Shown here piece after piece: positions 20,390-30,640 of a DNA stretch of 64,000 nucleotides; position 1 is the first letter of the stretch, and the number at the start of each line of letters is the position of its first letter. The position numbers were made by a program, and so were the translations under genes. The stretch is from the NCBI RefSeq assembly GCF_032854445.1, contig NC_088295.1, positions 70,291,249 to 70,355,248 on the forward strand. The letters run 5' to 3'. The notes beneath the pieces were generated by a model. The model saw only the letters and a list, made by a program, of their open reading frames with translations, was not told the origin of the DNA and did not search any database. Source of the DNA: Liolophura sinensis. Its lineage: Eukaryota > Mollusca > Polyplacophora > Chitonida > Chitonidae.

Positions 20390-23100
20390 CGGTGTCAATC
20401 CGGTCAACTCTGAATTGCTGCGTGTCTTTTGGGGCATAAGGCCACAGCATCTCAATGTTGAAGGCCGCACAATGGTTTTTCTTTGCTTCCCTAATTTGCA
20501 AGATGAAGTCGACCTTCAGGTTGTACCCCTGGGTGCCTTTAGCCTGGTCCTGTCGCTTGTAGGCTACTGGCTTCTTCTGTATGTATTTCCGAACTTCTTG
20601 CTCGGTTCGTCGCCTGACTTCAGAGCCCTCAATTGGAGACCTTCTGAAGCTGGTGCATGTATTGCACCCGTGAAATGGCGAGGTAGGCAAGGTTTGACCG
20701 TTGGAGGTAATCATCGATGATCCAGAATTTTTGTGGTCCCTGGATAGTCAGGCCCTGTGAACTGTGAAAAGTTAGGGCATAACCTAGGCGCCAGTCTTCA
20801 GTGTGGATCACCCCTCCTAATGCGTCGATAGTGACATCTACAACGTCATTCCAGACGAGCTCTTCCCTGCGGAGAGTGCCAGGGATGGTTACTTATGTTT
20901 TGCCTCCGGCTGTCTTTCATAGTACAGTAAGGGACCCGGGTTGTCCGGAAAGTGACTCTTGTGTCGTTGGAATAGCAGCTCCTGCGTTCCGTAGCGTACC
21001 TTCTGCCGGGAGGTCATGATAAGGTCGCACAGCTTCCAAACTTCGACAAACTTGCGCCATCCAAGGCAGCCAGGGAGGGACTTTCGCATCTTTCGGCACT
21101 GCGTCTTGTTCGACACTGAAGATGGATTGCTTGCTTAAGGGCCTTCAGCATATCCTCTGTCTCGATAGTCGACATCGACCTCTTTATAATAGTCTACTCT
21201 CCGCAGCTACCAGTTATGCGGCATTTCGCCTGCAATTGAAGGTGGCTGGCCTTGATCGCCGCAGCACTCCTGTGTTCTAGCCAATCGAGGAAGGTGTCCA
21301 GGATTGGCCCTGGCACTGTGCAGACCTTGTCCCAGATGATGACGCAGGGGATGTATTTCTGGCCCATTCTGGCGGAAGAAGCTGTGATAAATCTGGGCCT
21401 TGACCCCTCTGGTCCGCATCTTCTTGGGTCAGGCATGTCTCCACACAACAGGCTCACGTACTCCGATTTGGATAAGTGGCCTGCGTGTTCCTGTGGCATG
21501 ATCAGCTGCTCGTCTTTATCGCGCAACTGGACATATCCAGCTCGGGGTTCCCTTAATAAGCAACTGGCACAGAAGTCCTCTCCACAGCCACAGAGCCTGA
21601 GCACCACATATGCGACGACTCCGTCCAGCTTTCGCAGCGCTGATTTCTGGACGTATATGCTGTCAATGGCCACCTGGATGGCCTCCTCAGGGCTAAATCT
21701 TGAAAGCATGGTGAGGGGGTTGATGTCGGAGTAGGCCAGCATGGAAGCCCTTGGGTGAGTATACTGAAGCTGTGAGCCGTCGCAGTACGTGAGGATGTGG
21801 CCAAGAGGGCACCTTTGAGGGGCACCAACGCAGGTGCTGCTTTTTCGGGTGTCGCGCAGAAGGAAATCTAGCTCTTCCAGGTCGGTGACAAGCATTCGTG
21901 TCATTCTTTTTCCATCGGCCTGATTGCCTTGGGTGAATGTTCCTATGACTGCTTAGGCCTGGTCTCGGTTATCGGGCAGCCAGGTGTTGGTCTGTTTCCC
22001 AAAGGAGACGATGGCTTTCCAAACTTTGAGGGTTTTCAGGAACCCCAACTCTACGAATTATGCGAGTAGCGGTGTTGGTGCTAAGTCCTTCTCGGCGAAA
22101 TGCCTTCCAAACCGCGCGGAGATGACAGGGTGGCAGTTATCTACGAAGTCCAATTCCTGGACCTCTGCAAAGCCGATGTCAATCCGATCTTGCTCAACGC
22201 AGGCTTTCAGGACATCTTCGATGAGGCTGGCTGGTGTTGGTGTCCAGCTATTGCGTTCCTTGTCTATAATGCTGGCCGCGTGGTTGATCCCGATGCTCCT
22301 GTCGTCTATTGTCTCTTCGCCCAGGATCCTACAAGTTTTTCGGAGCCTACTGTGGGCCTCCGTCGTTCTTTAGGTACGGTCGTCCTGAAGTACGAACTTG
22401 TCGACGGTTAGCTGCCTATCTTGTTCGCCAAGGAGCCAGACCGCTTTTGGGTCCTTCTGGGTTGCTTCCGGGATGGCCCCGGGATGTGGTCCTCTCTGCT
22501 CTGAGGGGCTTCTGTCTATCAAAACAGGAGGTGTTCCCATAGATCTGGTATTTCCCGCCTTTATAGATGTTATCGCCCTCGATGTAGCTCTCTTGAGGAT
22601 CTCCTCCAGGTCGGCTACATCATCGACCGAGGCGCTCGGACTCTTTCCTTCCAACCTTGGATTTTTAGCGTCGTGTTAGGGTCAGCCCCTGGCTCATCAG
22701 GACACCTTCGAAGTGGTCCATGACCCTCTAAGCCACGCAGTTGAGGTCGCCGTTCTTAAGAGGAGCAAGGTTGGCCGGGTCTGGATCTCTGATGGCATAG
22801 AGGCCGTATACGACCGCTGTCACAGGGTAGGCGTTCTGCTAGTACACGGTGTCGACCCCAGTGAGTACACCTGACGTGGTGTGTTGAGAGATTTCAACTC
22901 CGTGGCCCTACTTTCTCTCAACCCGGACTGGGTCAAACTTTTCTTCAACAACCCAGCCACATTCCTCCCGGTCAAGCAGAAATTTTATTCTCAGGAAGTG
23001 TTGATCATCCTCCGGAAGATCGGCGAGTATCTGTGAAGCTCTTTCATCCGAGGGCGGGCGTCCGGGGCCAGTCGGCTGGCTATAGAATGTATACAATTCA
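20390..23100 (-). pseudogene. Polinton family-B DNA polymerase / SF1 helicase / HNH fusion, heavily decayed
   Basis: Read from right to left the minus strand shows an N-terminal part (LDREECGWVVEEKFDP; NAYPVTAVVYGLYAIRDPDP at about 22840-22780; SVDDVADLEEILKRA; AVWLLGEQDRQLTVDKFVLQ at about 22445-22380) and NHAASIIDKERNSWTPTPAS (about 22290-22230). A polymerase palm follows, with LGHILTYCDG, HPRASMLAYSDI and AIDSIYVQ as a motif-C-like block (about 21680-21655). Then come SF1 helicase motifs: RTRGVKAQIYHSFF, VIIWDKVCTVPGPILDTFLD (motif II, about 21343-21285, Asp-Glu changed to Asp-Lys), QPPSIAGEMPHNW, LIMTSRQKVRYGTQELLF, FHSSQGLTI and NLAYLAISRV (about 20730-20660). An HNH-like end has NHCAAFNIEMLW and FRVDRIDTAKG (about 20470-20390). 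The Walker A region is missing. Many frameshifts and stops. Confidence 0.75.
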
Positions 23101-23819
23101 ATCTACAAAGCTTAATGGAATGGTGTTCAGTATGGCTTGTTGCGCACAGTACTGAACGCCGTATACATGCCATTAGGATAGTGGATAACGTGATATGATC
23201 GCCGCTTGTGATAAACACCGATTCTAATCCACGTCGCTCGTATTTTTCAGCTCACGGGTATCTCAGAGGAAATGACCGACCTTGCGTACACCTACGAAAC
23301 AAAGGCCTTGGACAACAGGGTCAGATATACATGCAGAGTTCAGCACCATAAAGTTTTACGCAGGCAAGTTATAGTTTAGACAATTGTATATGACATATAT
23401 TGTTTAAGTAGCAGATGCACTCATCGAATATTTTACCAAAATGAACTTTGGAAAAAAGTAACACACTGCCTGTATTCTTTTCAGGGAAGCCAAAAAAAAA
23501 AAAAAAACATTTAAAATTACCAGATATCAGGCAAACAAAATATTTGTATATCTGGACTTTCCCAATTATGGATCTCCGCAATCTTGAACACAAGATTTAA
23601 GTATACTGGCAGCAATACCCATACAAAATAAAAATATGATACAGTGGCAGTCAAAGTCAGATACACTGGCCATCAGAGTAGGATGAGCTGGTCGTCAGAG
23701 TTGGATGCTGGCAAAAAGGGGGAAATGCGTGTTAAAGTTCTGTGAAATAATTCGTCCGTCTACATTAAAAATAAATTGACATTTTTAAATCAGTAAACTT
23801 TCCTCGTAATCATTGCCAC
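23101..23819. other. No gene seen; short imperfect repeat near 23640-23712
   Basis: Right flank of the Polinton relic. A degenerate motif around GTGGCAGTCAAAGTCAGATACA is repeated about three times with some 25-base spacing (23645-23712). An A run lies at 23491-23506. No coding signal. Confidence 0.4.
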
Positions 23820-23935
23820 AGAAATTTTTATACGACGACAGCCAACATTATAGTTGAAGGAAACCAGACAAATCCTGGTTGAAGCCCATCCGCAGGTTGC
23901 TGCATGATAGACCTTCCCAGGTACGATCACTGTCC
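23820..23935 (-). mobile_element. SINE family 1, partial
   Basis: TATACGACGACAGCCAACAT, GGAAACCAGACAAATCCTGG and CCATCCGCAGGTTGCTG follow the order of the family-1 consensus seen at 3490-3600. Both ends are lost and it is diverged. Confidence 0.65.
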
Positions 23936-24003
23936 AGTTTACCACCAAAACATACATTAAGCCCAGTTGTTAAGCATATTCAAACTTGAATTCGGGAGGC
24001 CAA

Positions 24004-24313
24004 AACCGGGACGGGTCATACCAAAACTTTAAAAATGAAACTTTTTGTTGCCTCGCTTGGCGCTCAGCACTGAGAATATGTATGTATGCTTTGAGTTTTA
24101 GATATTACTTATCAATTACTATGTTTAGCGTAAGCAGTGAGAGGTTAGAGTAAGTAAACAGGACTGATTGGCCCGGTTTTCGATGTCATTATAATGTTGG
24201 AGGTCATATCTGGTGTCAGCATTGTATTTCAGTGGCGGCAGCATGGGCTTAGCCTGCCACAAGAAGACACAGTATGAACATACACACGTCGAGTAACTGG
24301 TCGTCGCGTGACT
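24004..24313 (+). mobile_element. SINE family 2, split by a 60-bp insert
   Basis: GGGACGGGTCATACCAAAAC, TTGCCTCGCTTGGCGCTCAG and CACTGAGA (to about 24075) continue after an unrelated AT-rich stretch at GTGAGAGGTTAGAG (24139) and run through GTTGGAGGTCATATCTGGTG and CAGTGGCGGCAGCATGGGCT, to a CACACGTCGAGTAAC end. The order is the same as at 53155-53462. Confidence 0.7.
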
Positions 24314-24894
24314 GAAAAAGTACGAAGTTAAAAATAGGTTTCCACCCTTTTTGGGCCATTTCAATACGATACCTCCTTGGGCAATGCCAGAACGATCAAC
24401 AAATGTATAGTGTTGTGTCACCGCAACGCCAAACTGAACACATTACACACGACAAACAGTCGTTACATTACACTGACACTTACGTACCGTTATGCCAAAT
24501 TCCAAGAGTGAAGTGCTAATGCCTGTTTTTCCTAAGACAAGTATCCAGTCAAATTTGTATTGAATATATATGATATATGGTGTTCGAGACATCATCATTT
24601 TATGGAATGAACACAATTTTTGAACCTGCAAGGAGAAACCATTATGTATTTATTTATCTATTTATATTATTTCATTTTTGCTATGTTAAAGAATGCGTCT
24701 CTTATATGATTGTAACCAGTGTTGTGGGTGATGGAGGAAAACTTCCTGTGATTTATGCCCTGGAGGGAAAATTTACTCTTTCCATTAAATCCTTTTAGAG
24801 GTGTTATTTTTTTTTTTAATCTTTTTCATTTTACCACTAAACCGAGAATGTCATAGTATATCATGCCACAGCGTATACAAAAGTGTTATTATCA

Positions 24895-24945
24895 TTCGGT
24901 CAATCCTTGGTCGAGTCATACTAAAGACCTCAAAGGAGGAGAAAA
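24895..24945 (+). mobile_element. SINE family 2, short fragment
   Basis: TCGGTCAATCCTTGGTCGAG, then TCATACTAAAGACCTCAAAG, corresponds to the tRNA-head 3' side of the full copy at 61660-62026. Only this part remains. Confidence 0.5.
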
Positions 24946-25990
24946 TTTAAATGTGAATCAAATACCATTGAAAAGAGTATGTATTTCCTCGCAGGAGCAT
25001 ACCATAAAAAATTCTAATATACCTCAAGTTGATAAATTATACATAAAGTCAGCACCAAAATCCACTGTGGGCGACTCCATTTTGTCTAAGAACTAGTCCT
25101 GAAGTCTTCTGTGTTAGGAGGAGAATTGCTGTCGGAAACCGCCGAAGTGCAGTTTGTACATTTCCGGTGGAACTCTTCTTCCCAAAAGGTAGCGAACAGA
25201 ACAGTTCGTTTTCCGCTTGACGATCGGAAAACCGGAATGCTGGACATAGGTTTCGTGTTTACATAAAAAAGCCGGCAGTTTTAACTACTCTCTTTGGCTG
25301 AGAGACAACACCTCCCCCCCCCCCCCAGCATATGGGCCTTAAAAGAAATACATCAATGTTTAGATGTCAGAATTCAGTGTGAGAATGTTTTGGAATGAGT
25401 TTTCAAGTACCACAAAAATATTTAAACATGATAAAAAAGTCTACATGGAAAGTCATGAGAACCGCGAGCAATTGTGTGTGCTGATATTTTGTGTTCAAGT
25501 ACTGATTCCCCAATTCAAGATCACAATTGTTAGATGATAACCATCTTACGTTTTCCTTTTTGTCCCTGTTACAACAAGCTCTTATAAAGTCAATATGCTT
25601 GTCCGTCCGGCGGCCCATCTGTCGGTCAAATTGCAAAGATTCACCTACTTTCAAAACGATCGTTGGACTAACCAACCGACTCGCCGAACGACAGAGCGTC
25701 TTTATACGTTGTTTATCGAGGCAAATCAATTTTGTTTGTGTCTCTATTGAGTACAATAAATGCAACTCTAGATAACTATCAAAGGACGTAGCTTTTGAAG
25801 CATTAACTCAATCAGTGTCGGTATGTGTGTGTCATCGACCAAAACATCAGAGGCTCATTGTTTTATAAGAGTATTTAAGAAATGTTGGGCCGAAGACAGT
25901 CACCAAACCATTTTCACAGTTCATTCAGGTATACGTGTAGATTTTTTATTCAGTTGTTTCAAAAGCCAAGTTTTATCTTCATACTACCAG
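24946..25990. other. No gene seen; poly-C tract at 25312-25327
   Basis: Spacer before the plus-strand receptor pseudogene. Part of 25560-25720 (a GACCGACAGA-type stretch, seen inverse here) resembles flanks upstream of other receptor copies near 31280 and 60750, suggesting it is the old 5' flank. Confidence 0.4.
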
Positions 25991-26031
25991 TGTCTCTTCT
26001 GTGTTATGTGAGTTGAGTGTCGGAAAGAGCT

Positions 26032-27459
26032 CAAACTACACTGCAGAGGAGAGCTGGTTGCCCAGTTTATCCGTCAAAATTGTCATCGCCGTGATATTGG
26101 GCATTATCATCATCATAGGTGTAGTCGGCAATGCACTGGTCCTGGCTGTCATTCTCTTTGTGAAGAACATGCGTAGTGCTGTCAGTCTGTATTTAGCTCG
26201 CTGGCCCTGACCGATCTGCTCGTTCTTGTCTTTCTGCCAACATCAACCTTAGTCTGGTTGTTCGACTTTGATGACTCATACTTGGGACCTAATTTCTGTA
26301 AGTACATGGTATACAGCATATTTAGTTTTTTAACTGTTCAAATGAAAACATAATATTCTGTGTTGCTTTTTATCCCACTAAACCAAGAGGAGTTTCAATA
26401 TATTCTCTAAATATATACATTTTCATTTTTTATATCATACCGTTCGTAAAACATTTGATATATTTGGTAAAAAAAAAATGAACTTTTTACCGCAGAAGTT
26501 GCTTTTTCATTAATCTTAGTCTGACAGAGCTGCGATAGGGTCACAACAGAACGTACTAATATTAATAATATGATTTTGAGGGAAATGAAGTCCAAGAACT
26601 ACATGTAAAACATAACATCAGCTCAACGTCAGATAGCTCTGCGCTATTGAAGTACCTTTATTTTTCTGTTTACCTTGAAATGTCAGAAGGTGTTTCTTAT
26701 TCAAGGCGTATTTATGGGTGCTATGGACAGAGGAACGATTGTGTGTTCAATTTGGATCTTCCTCCTCATAGCGGTGGAAAGATACACGGCGATATGTCGT
26801 CCTCTTAAGACCATGGGGATGTGGACCAACCCTAAATGTGGGATTTGATGTTCCTTAGCTGGCTGATAATTGGTGTTTGTGTACTTTTTTGGAAACGCCG
26901 TCCAGTACGAGACATTTGAATTTTACAAAATAACACACGCCTTTTTGCTACATTATGTGGGAAGAACCGTGGGTAATGTGGTACGATATTGCTCTGTCGA
27001 AGAGTGCATTTTCCCTGCCCTTCCCTGTACTGATGGTACTGTTCGGTAAAATGATTATTGCACTGAAAACACAAGTACCGCAAAGTGATGCAAACTGGGG
27101 CTAGTGCGCGAATGGCCAGAAAGGCTCGCTTACAAGTCATAGCAAAACTCTTGTCAGTTCTTTCATTTGAAGGCCTTCTGCCAGTACGGGTGTATCTCTT
27201 GATTTTTCACCTTGATCCAGAAATGGTATTTTCCATGGATCCGAAGTCATATTTCGCCATCACCTGGTCTTTTCGAATTCTGCTGTATGCCAGTCACATT
27301 GTAAACTCCACTGTCTACTTCTCGATGTCAGAGAATTTCAGGGATGCATTTAAACAATTGTGTTGTACCTGTTGTTCTAACGCCAAACTTGATCGTCAGA
27401 AGCCTGGGACCGGAACAACTCGAGAGACACGCTTCCTAATTAAACTGTACGCTGTATAG
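26032..27459 (+). pseudogene. Receptor pseudogene on the plus strand (2 exons)
   Basis: The only copy on the opposite strand. Exon 1 ends at 26297 with the family donor (GTAAGTACAT) and exon 2 starts at 26706 after TTCAAG, so the 408-bp intron interrupts the same Cys codon. The start codon has become AAG (K-S-S-N-Y-T context). A one-base deletion near 26198 breaks TM2 (SLYLA followed by out-of-frame SLALTDLLVLVF). Exon 2 keeps VFMGAMDRG and FLLIAVERYTAICRPLK, but has a TGA after PKCGI at about 26846 and further frame changes in TM4-TM5. TM6-TM7 are open from 27085 (ARKARLQVIAKLLSVLSFEG, FAITWSFRILLYASHIVNST), with NPxxY degraded to NSTVY. Clearly inactive. Confidence 0.9.
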
Positions 27460-28221
27460 TGTAGGTCGTCCATACGTTCGCACGACTTTAATGTTATTTA
27501 TCAGTGGGTATCATTGGGTAAAAATGAATACCAGTTACAAGTGACAGTTAACTTACAACAATCTTAGACTTAGCGAAGCTTCTCAAGATCACTAGATATG
27601 TTGCTGGAGGCTGTTTTCATGGCGTCAGTAGCGTGGCATTTCTAACTATAGTTGGTGCGGTTTCAAGACGTGATAACTCAGATGTACTCAATGTCGTCTT
27701 AGCCAAAACCTAAGCCCACTTCTCTGCGTTGCCATATGATTTTAGGTAGGCCTGGTTTGCAGTATAAAGTGTTTAATATTGTAATATCTAATATTATGTT
27801 ACTATGTGAAAACAATCATTACGCTGCATAACATTTTAAATGTTGACATCTTACAGCATGTAACATGTTGCCTCAATTTAACTCTTAAAAAATGTTATGT
27901 TATTCAGAGAACTATGAAGGTCATGTGAAATTCGATGAAGACAGATAATTAATAATAATGAAAAATTGATCGTTCAAATAAACATACTTCAAACTAAAAC
28001 TGCCATAACCACTCTTTCTTTGCTTTACACTTTTTTCTTACAATACAATGTTCGTTGGTGGAAAATAAAAATCATGTTCTTTATAATATGCTTTCATCTT
28101 TCAACATCAATTTTCAAGGGATATTAACAAGTTGCAAATATATAAATCATATATGTACATGCACGTCTACTGATATGCAGAATGTAACTGAATGCAAAGG
28201 GCCAGATAGCTGCATTTAGTA
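27460..28221. other. No gene seen
   Basis: AT-rich 3' flank of the plus-strand receptor pseudogene. No motif recognised. Confidence 0.4.
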
Positions 28222-28440
28222 GTTCTGATATAGTGAGTGAGTGCTTGGGGTTTAACGTCGTACTCAACAATTTTTCAGTCATATGACGACGAAGTTCTGA
28301 TATAAACCAGATAACTGTATTGAGTAGTGCTGATTCAAACTAGATAGTTGTATTGAGTAGTGCTGATATGAACCAGATAGCTGTATTGAGTAGTGCTGAT
28401 ACAAACCAGATAGCTGTATTGAGTAGCGCGAATATAAGCC
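28222..28440 (+). repeat. 33-bp minisatellite interrupted by a short SINE-2 insertion
   Basis: Units begin at 28294, 28327, 28360, 28393 and 28426 (GTGCTGATATGAACCAGATA-type, 33-base period). A 61-bp piece, 28233-28293, is the 3' end of SINE family 2 (minus orientation) and is flanked on both sides by GTTCTGATATA (28222-28232 and 28294-28304), consistent with a target-site duplication within the repeat. The 33-base period keeps a frame open but no gene is implied. Confidence 0.85.
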
Positions 28441-28739
28441 AAACACTCACAGAAAATGCACGACATTTTCTTAAGTGTGTCTGACAGCCGAGTGTCGCAA
28501 TGCATGTTTTAATACAGCCACGTGAGTTTGTTTGTCTCCAGGTTGAGATAGGTAGGGTTGGGCGTGTCATTAAATCACAAGTACAGGATGTAGTTAAGAC
28601 TCCAGAAACTTACTTGGGTTTTGTGTCTGATGTGTCTGATCGTTGCTTATAACGGAGTTACTTCCCATTTTCGTGTGCTTAGGGATACTAAGGGAGACAA
28701 GTACAAGCCAGTCACTGATGTGATTCCTTCACACTGTTG
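28441..28739. other. No gene seen
   Basis: Short spacer before duplication copy B. A plus-strand scrap (GDKYKPVTDVIPSH-like, about 28690-28730) adjoins the Gypsy tail and may belong to that element. Confidence 0.3.
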
Positions 28740-28815
28740 AGCTGGGGCTTATAATTATACGTATTGATGGTAAGGAAAACCTTGCGGCTGATATGTTATC
28801 CAGAACCTATTTATG
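28740..28815 (+). pseudogene. Gypsy RNase H tail (duplication copy B)
   Basis: Text matching IIRIDGKENLAADMLSRT is the counterpart of 1405-1475. Only the last codons of RNase H remain. The Leu in ADMLSR is the more typical form, so this copy preserves that position better than copy A. Confidence 0.65.
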
Positions 28816-28910
28816 ATTTATATATGCATTTCCCCCCGTAAACAGCCTTTTTATCCAGGGATTTGTAAAGATCACGGTACTTCGGTACAGTTATCTTTTA
28901 CAGGGGGAAG

Positions 28911-29219
28911 TGTTTTGACCCTGTCTGTAATACATTGTGTCTGTTTCATTGTTTTCGATGGCGAGTTGACTGGGTTGGTTTGGTGCTAACCGGGTCAGAG
29001 TTTGACCTGGAACTGGGACTGTTTACACTGTTTGCCTTGTGTTGTAGTATATTTAGCCCAAGTGATCTTTCTGGGTACTCCATATGCTTTCTCTGTACAG
29101 TAAAAAGGTCGTCCTTTCGAGAGTCATCTATGAAGTAGCATAATAAATATATGGATACCAAATTCTGTTTATTCAATTTTCGGTATAGGTACTAATACAG
29201 TAATTAAGCCAAATGATCA
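28911..29219 (+). mobile_element. Gypsy-type LTR (duplication copy B)
   Basis: TGTTTTGACC...AAATGATCA after a purine tract (CAGGGGGAAG), 309 bp, partner of 1608-1921. It is followed by the same PBS-like TGGTGACAGCAATGGG. Since both LTRs lie in the duplicated block they date to before the duplication. Their mutual divergence therefore reflects the age of the duplication, not of the retroelement. Confidence 0.55.
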
Positions 29220-29889
29220 ACTGGTGACAGCAATGGGCATTTAAAGAGAGGGATAAGTTGTTGATTTCCACATAAGAACAATAGAAGAAACATATAACAG
29301 ATTGACAAGAGAGGGTGCATTGTTGATTACGCAAATGAACAATAGATGAAATTACAATAAACGAGATATAAATTAGATAACAAATAGACATTTTCAACTA
29401 TGGGCAGAGATGTGAGTCAGGATGGCTGGTAGTCTAGGGTCTGTCTGCTATACCAAAACGTAGTCTAGGGTCTGTCTGCTATACCAAAACGTCGCTCACT
29501 GAGTAAACAGAAGCTGTGATCCATATATTTGTTGTATTATCTAACTCATGTTCTTAATGCCATTGAAAGAAATCGTCTACGAAGTGTGGTAAACATGTTT
29601 ATTATTTCAGTCTATCGAAACTAGATGGTTCTAGTATATTGTTTGGGCGTATCTACAGATCACCTGGTAAATTTTTAGTGCTCCATCTATAATGTCAGTT
29701 TCACCTGTCGAGAAAGTCCATTTTGAAAGTGTAGGGACTTTGCATTTGAGAGCTGAAAAGCATTTGTGCCAGTTGACGGTGTCATTTTTAAAGCTGATTT
29801 TAATGCACGATCACACGTTGGGTGAGCGTGTCATCACCCATCATCCTGGTCTTTGAACTTATCTTCTCTTTGTGGAACTAGGTACATTT

Positions 29890-30200
29890 GCTCCAGCTCC
29901 ACTGGAGAAGGCTTTGCTCCACTGGAGATGAGGTTGCCCTGGAGGTCACTTTGCGTCACGATCAGAAGACGATTAGCGATCGGTACGGACATACCATAGA
30001 AAGAGTGTGACTCACGAATGGATGTAATCAACCATTCGTACTTTGAGTACGACTGAATGTCAATTGGATGCCAGTGTTATCGTTCATTTGATATATCCAC
30101 GAGGAACTGCGGATCGATCTATTTCCTTGTGGACATTGGGACGAATGTTTTGACAGGAATTGGGTCTGCTTTAATCTCCTTAATAAACTTTACCTGAGCA
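29890..30200 (+). repeat. Dispersed block, fuller copy (partners 2540-2730, 50398-50640)
   Basis: Has the CTCCACTGGAGATGAGG start, the AGAAAGAGTGTGACTC motif, then GAGGAACTGCGGATCGATCT and ATTTCCTTGTGGAC. The last two motifs are shared with 50570-50592 but deleted in copy A. Confidence 0.45.
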
Positions 30201-30582
30201 CAGTGCGCAGTCTCAGTTGGTGGTATTAGGATGTCAAAACCCACTTGTCTATGCACTCATTCTCTTGGTGTCTTTAGTGCTATGAGTCTCGAAATGTATC
30301 AAAATCAGAGAGGTCAAACTGCAAACAAATAGCCTTTTCATCTCCCCGACAGTGATATCACACAAGATGAAACGAAGAAACACTAACCACTTCGATAAAC
30401 TCAATACATATAATTGAACAATCTAATGCAAATACAATATAAATGCAGTACTGGTATACAAAATAATGAAATCAATATAAAAGTAGTTTTCGTTAGGACA
30501 ACATCAAGAGCATCTGTTTTGCTGTGTTTTAAAACAACTTGAACTATGATAATAAATGGCTGATTGGTGATCAGAGGCTTGT

Positions 30583-30640
30583 TTCGATGATCTTGTCGGA
30601 TAAACTGGGCAACCAATATTCCTCTTCTGTGTAGTCTTTA
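30583..30640 (-). pseudogene. Orphan receptor exon-1 scrap
   Basis: The minus strand reads YTEEEYWLPSLSDKII, the N-terminus of the receptor family, and then the similarity stops just where TM1 should begin. The region to its right (about 31200-31330, with GACCGACGG and GATCGGCTTAAAG) resembles the upstream flank of the relic at 57.4-60.4 kb. It is therefore probably the 5' remnant of another deleted receptor copy inside duplication copy B. Confidence 0.75.

Larger units (their letters stand above)
11573..23100. mobile_element. Degraded Polinton/Maverick (adintovirus-like) element
   Basis: The block holds the characteristic set of a self-synthesising DNA transposon: penton-like and capsid genes, a packaging ATPase, an integrase piece and a family-B polymerase region, all on GC-richer DNA than the surroundings. 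Structural genes are arranged outward from about 13610, and the polymerase gene is on the minus strand at the right. The integrase piece lies internally, abutting the polymerase/helicase/HNH 3' end, so the element has been rearranged. It is interrupted by a TTAA element (15880-16999) and an RT relic (17256-18290). All genes are broken. I could not find terminal inverted repeats by eye, so the outer borders are approximate. No adenain-like protease was recognised. Confidence 0.85.

Noticed and set aside
20355-20720. 121-codon plus-strand frame
   Set aside because: Antisense to the helicase C-terminus and HNH end.
21252-21734. 160-codon plus-strand frame
   Set aside because: Antisense to the polymerase/helicase relic, which has recognisable motifs on the minus strand.
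11573-23100. Bacterial contamination, suggested by the higher GC content
   Set aside because: Gene content is that of an animal Polinton, and SINE-bearing, intron-containing DNA flanks it on both sides. The nested TTAA element and RT relic are also animal-type.
28294-28440. CRISPR-like array
   Set aside because: Units are directly adjacent 33-bp repeats without unique spacers, in an animal genome: a minisatellite.
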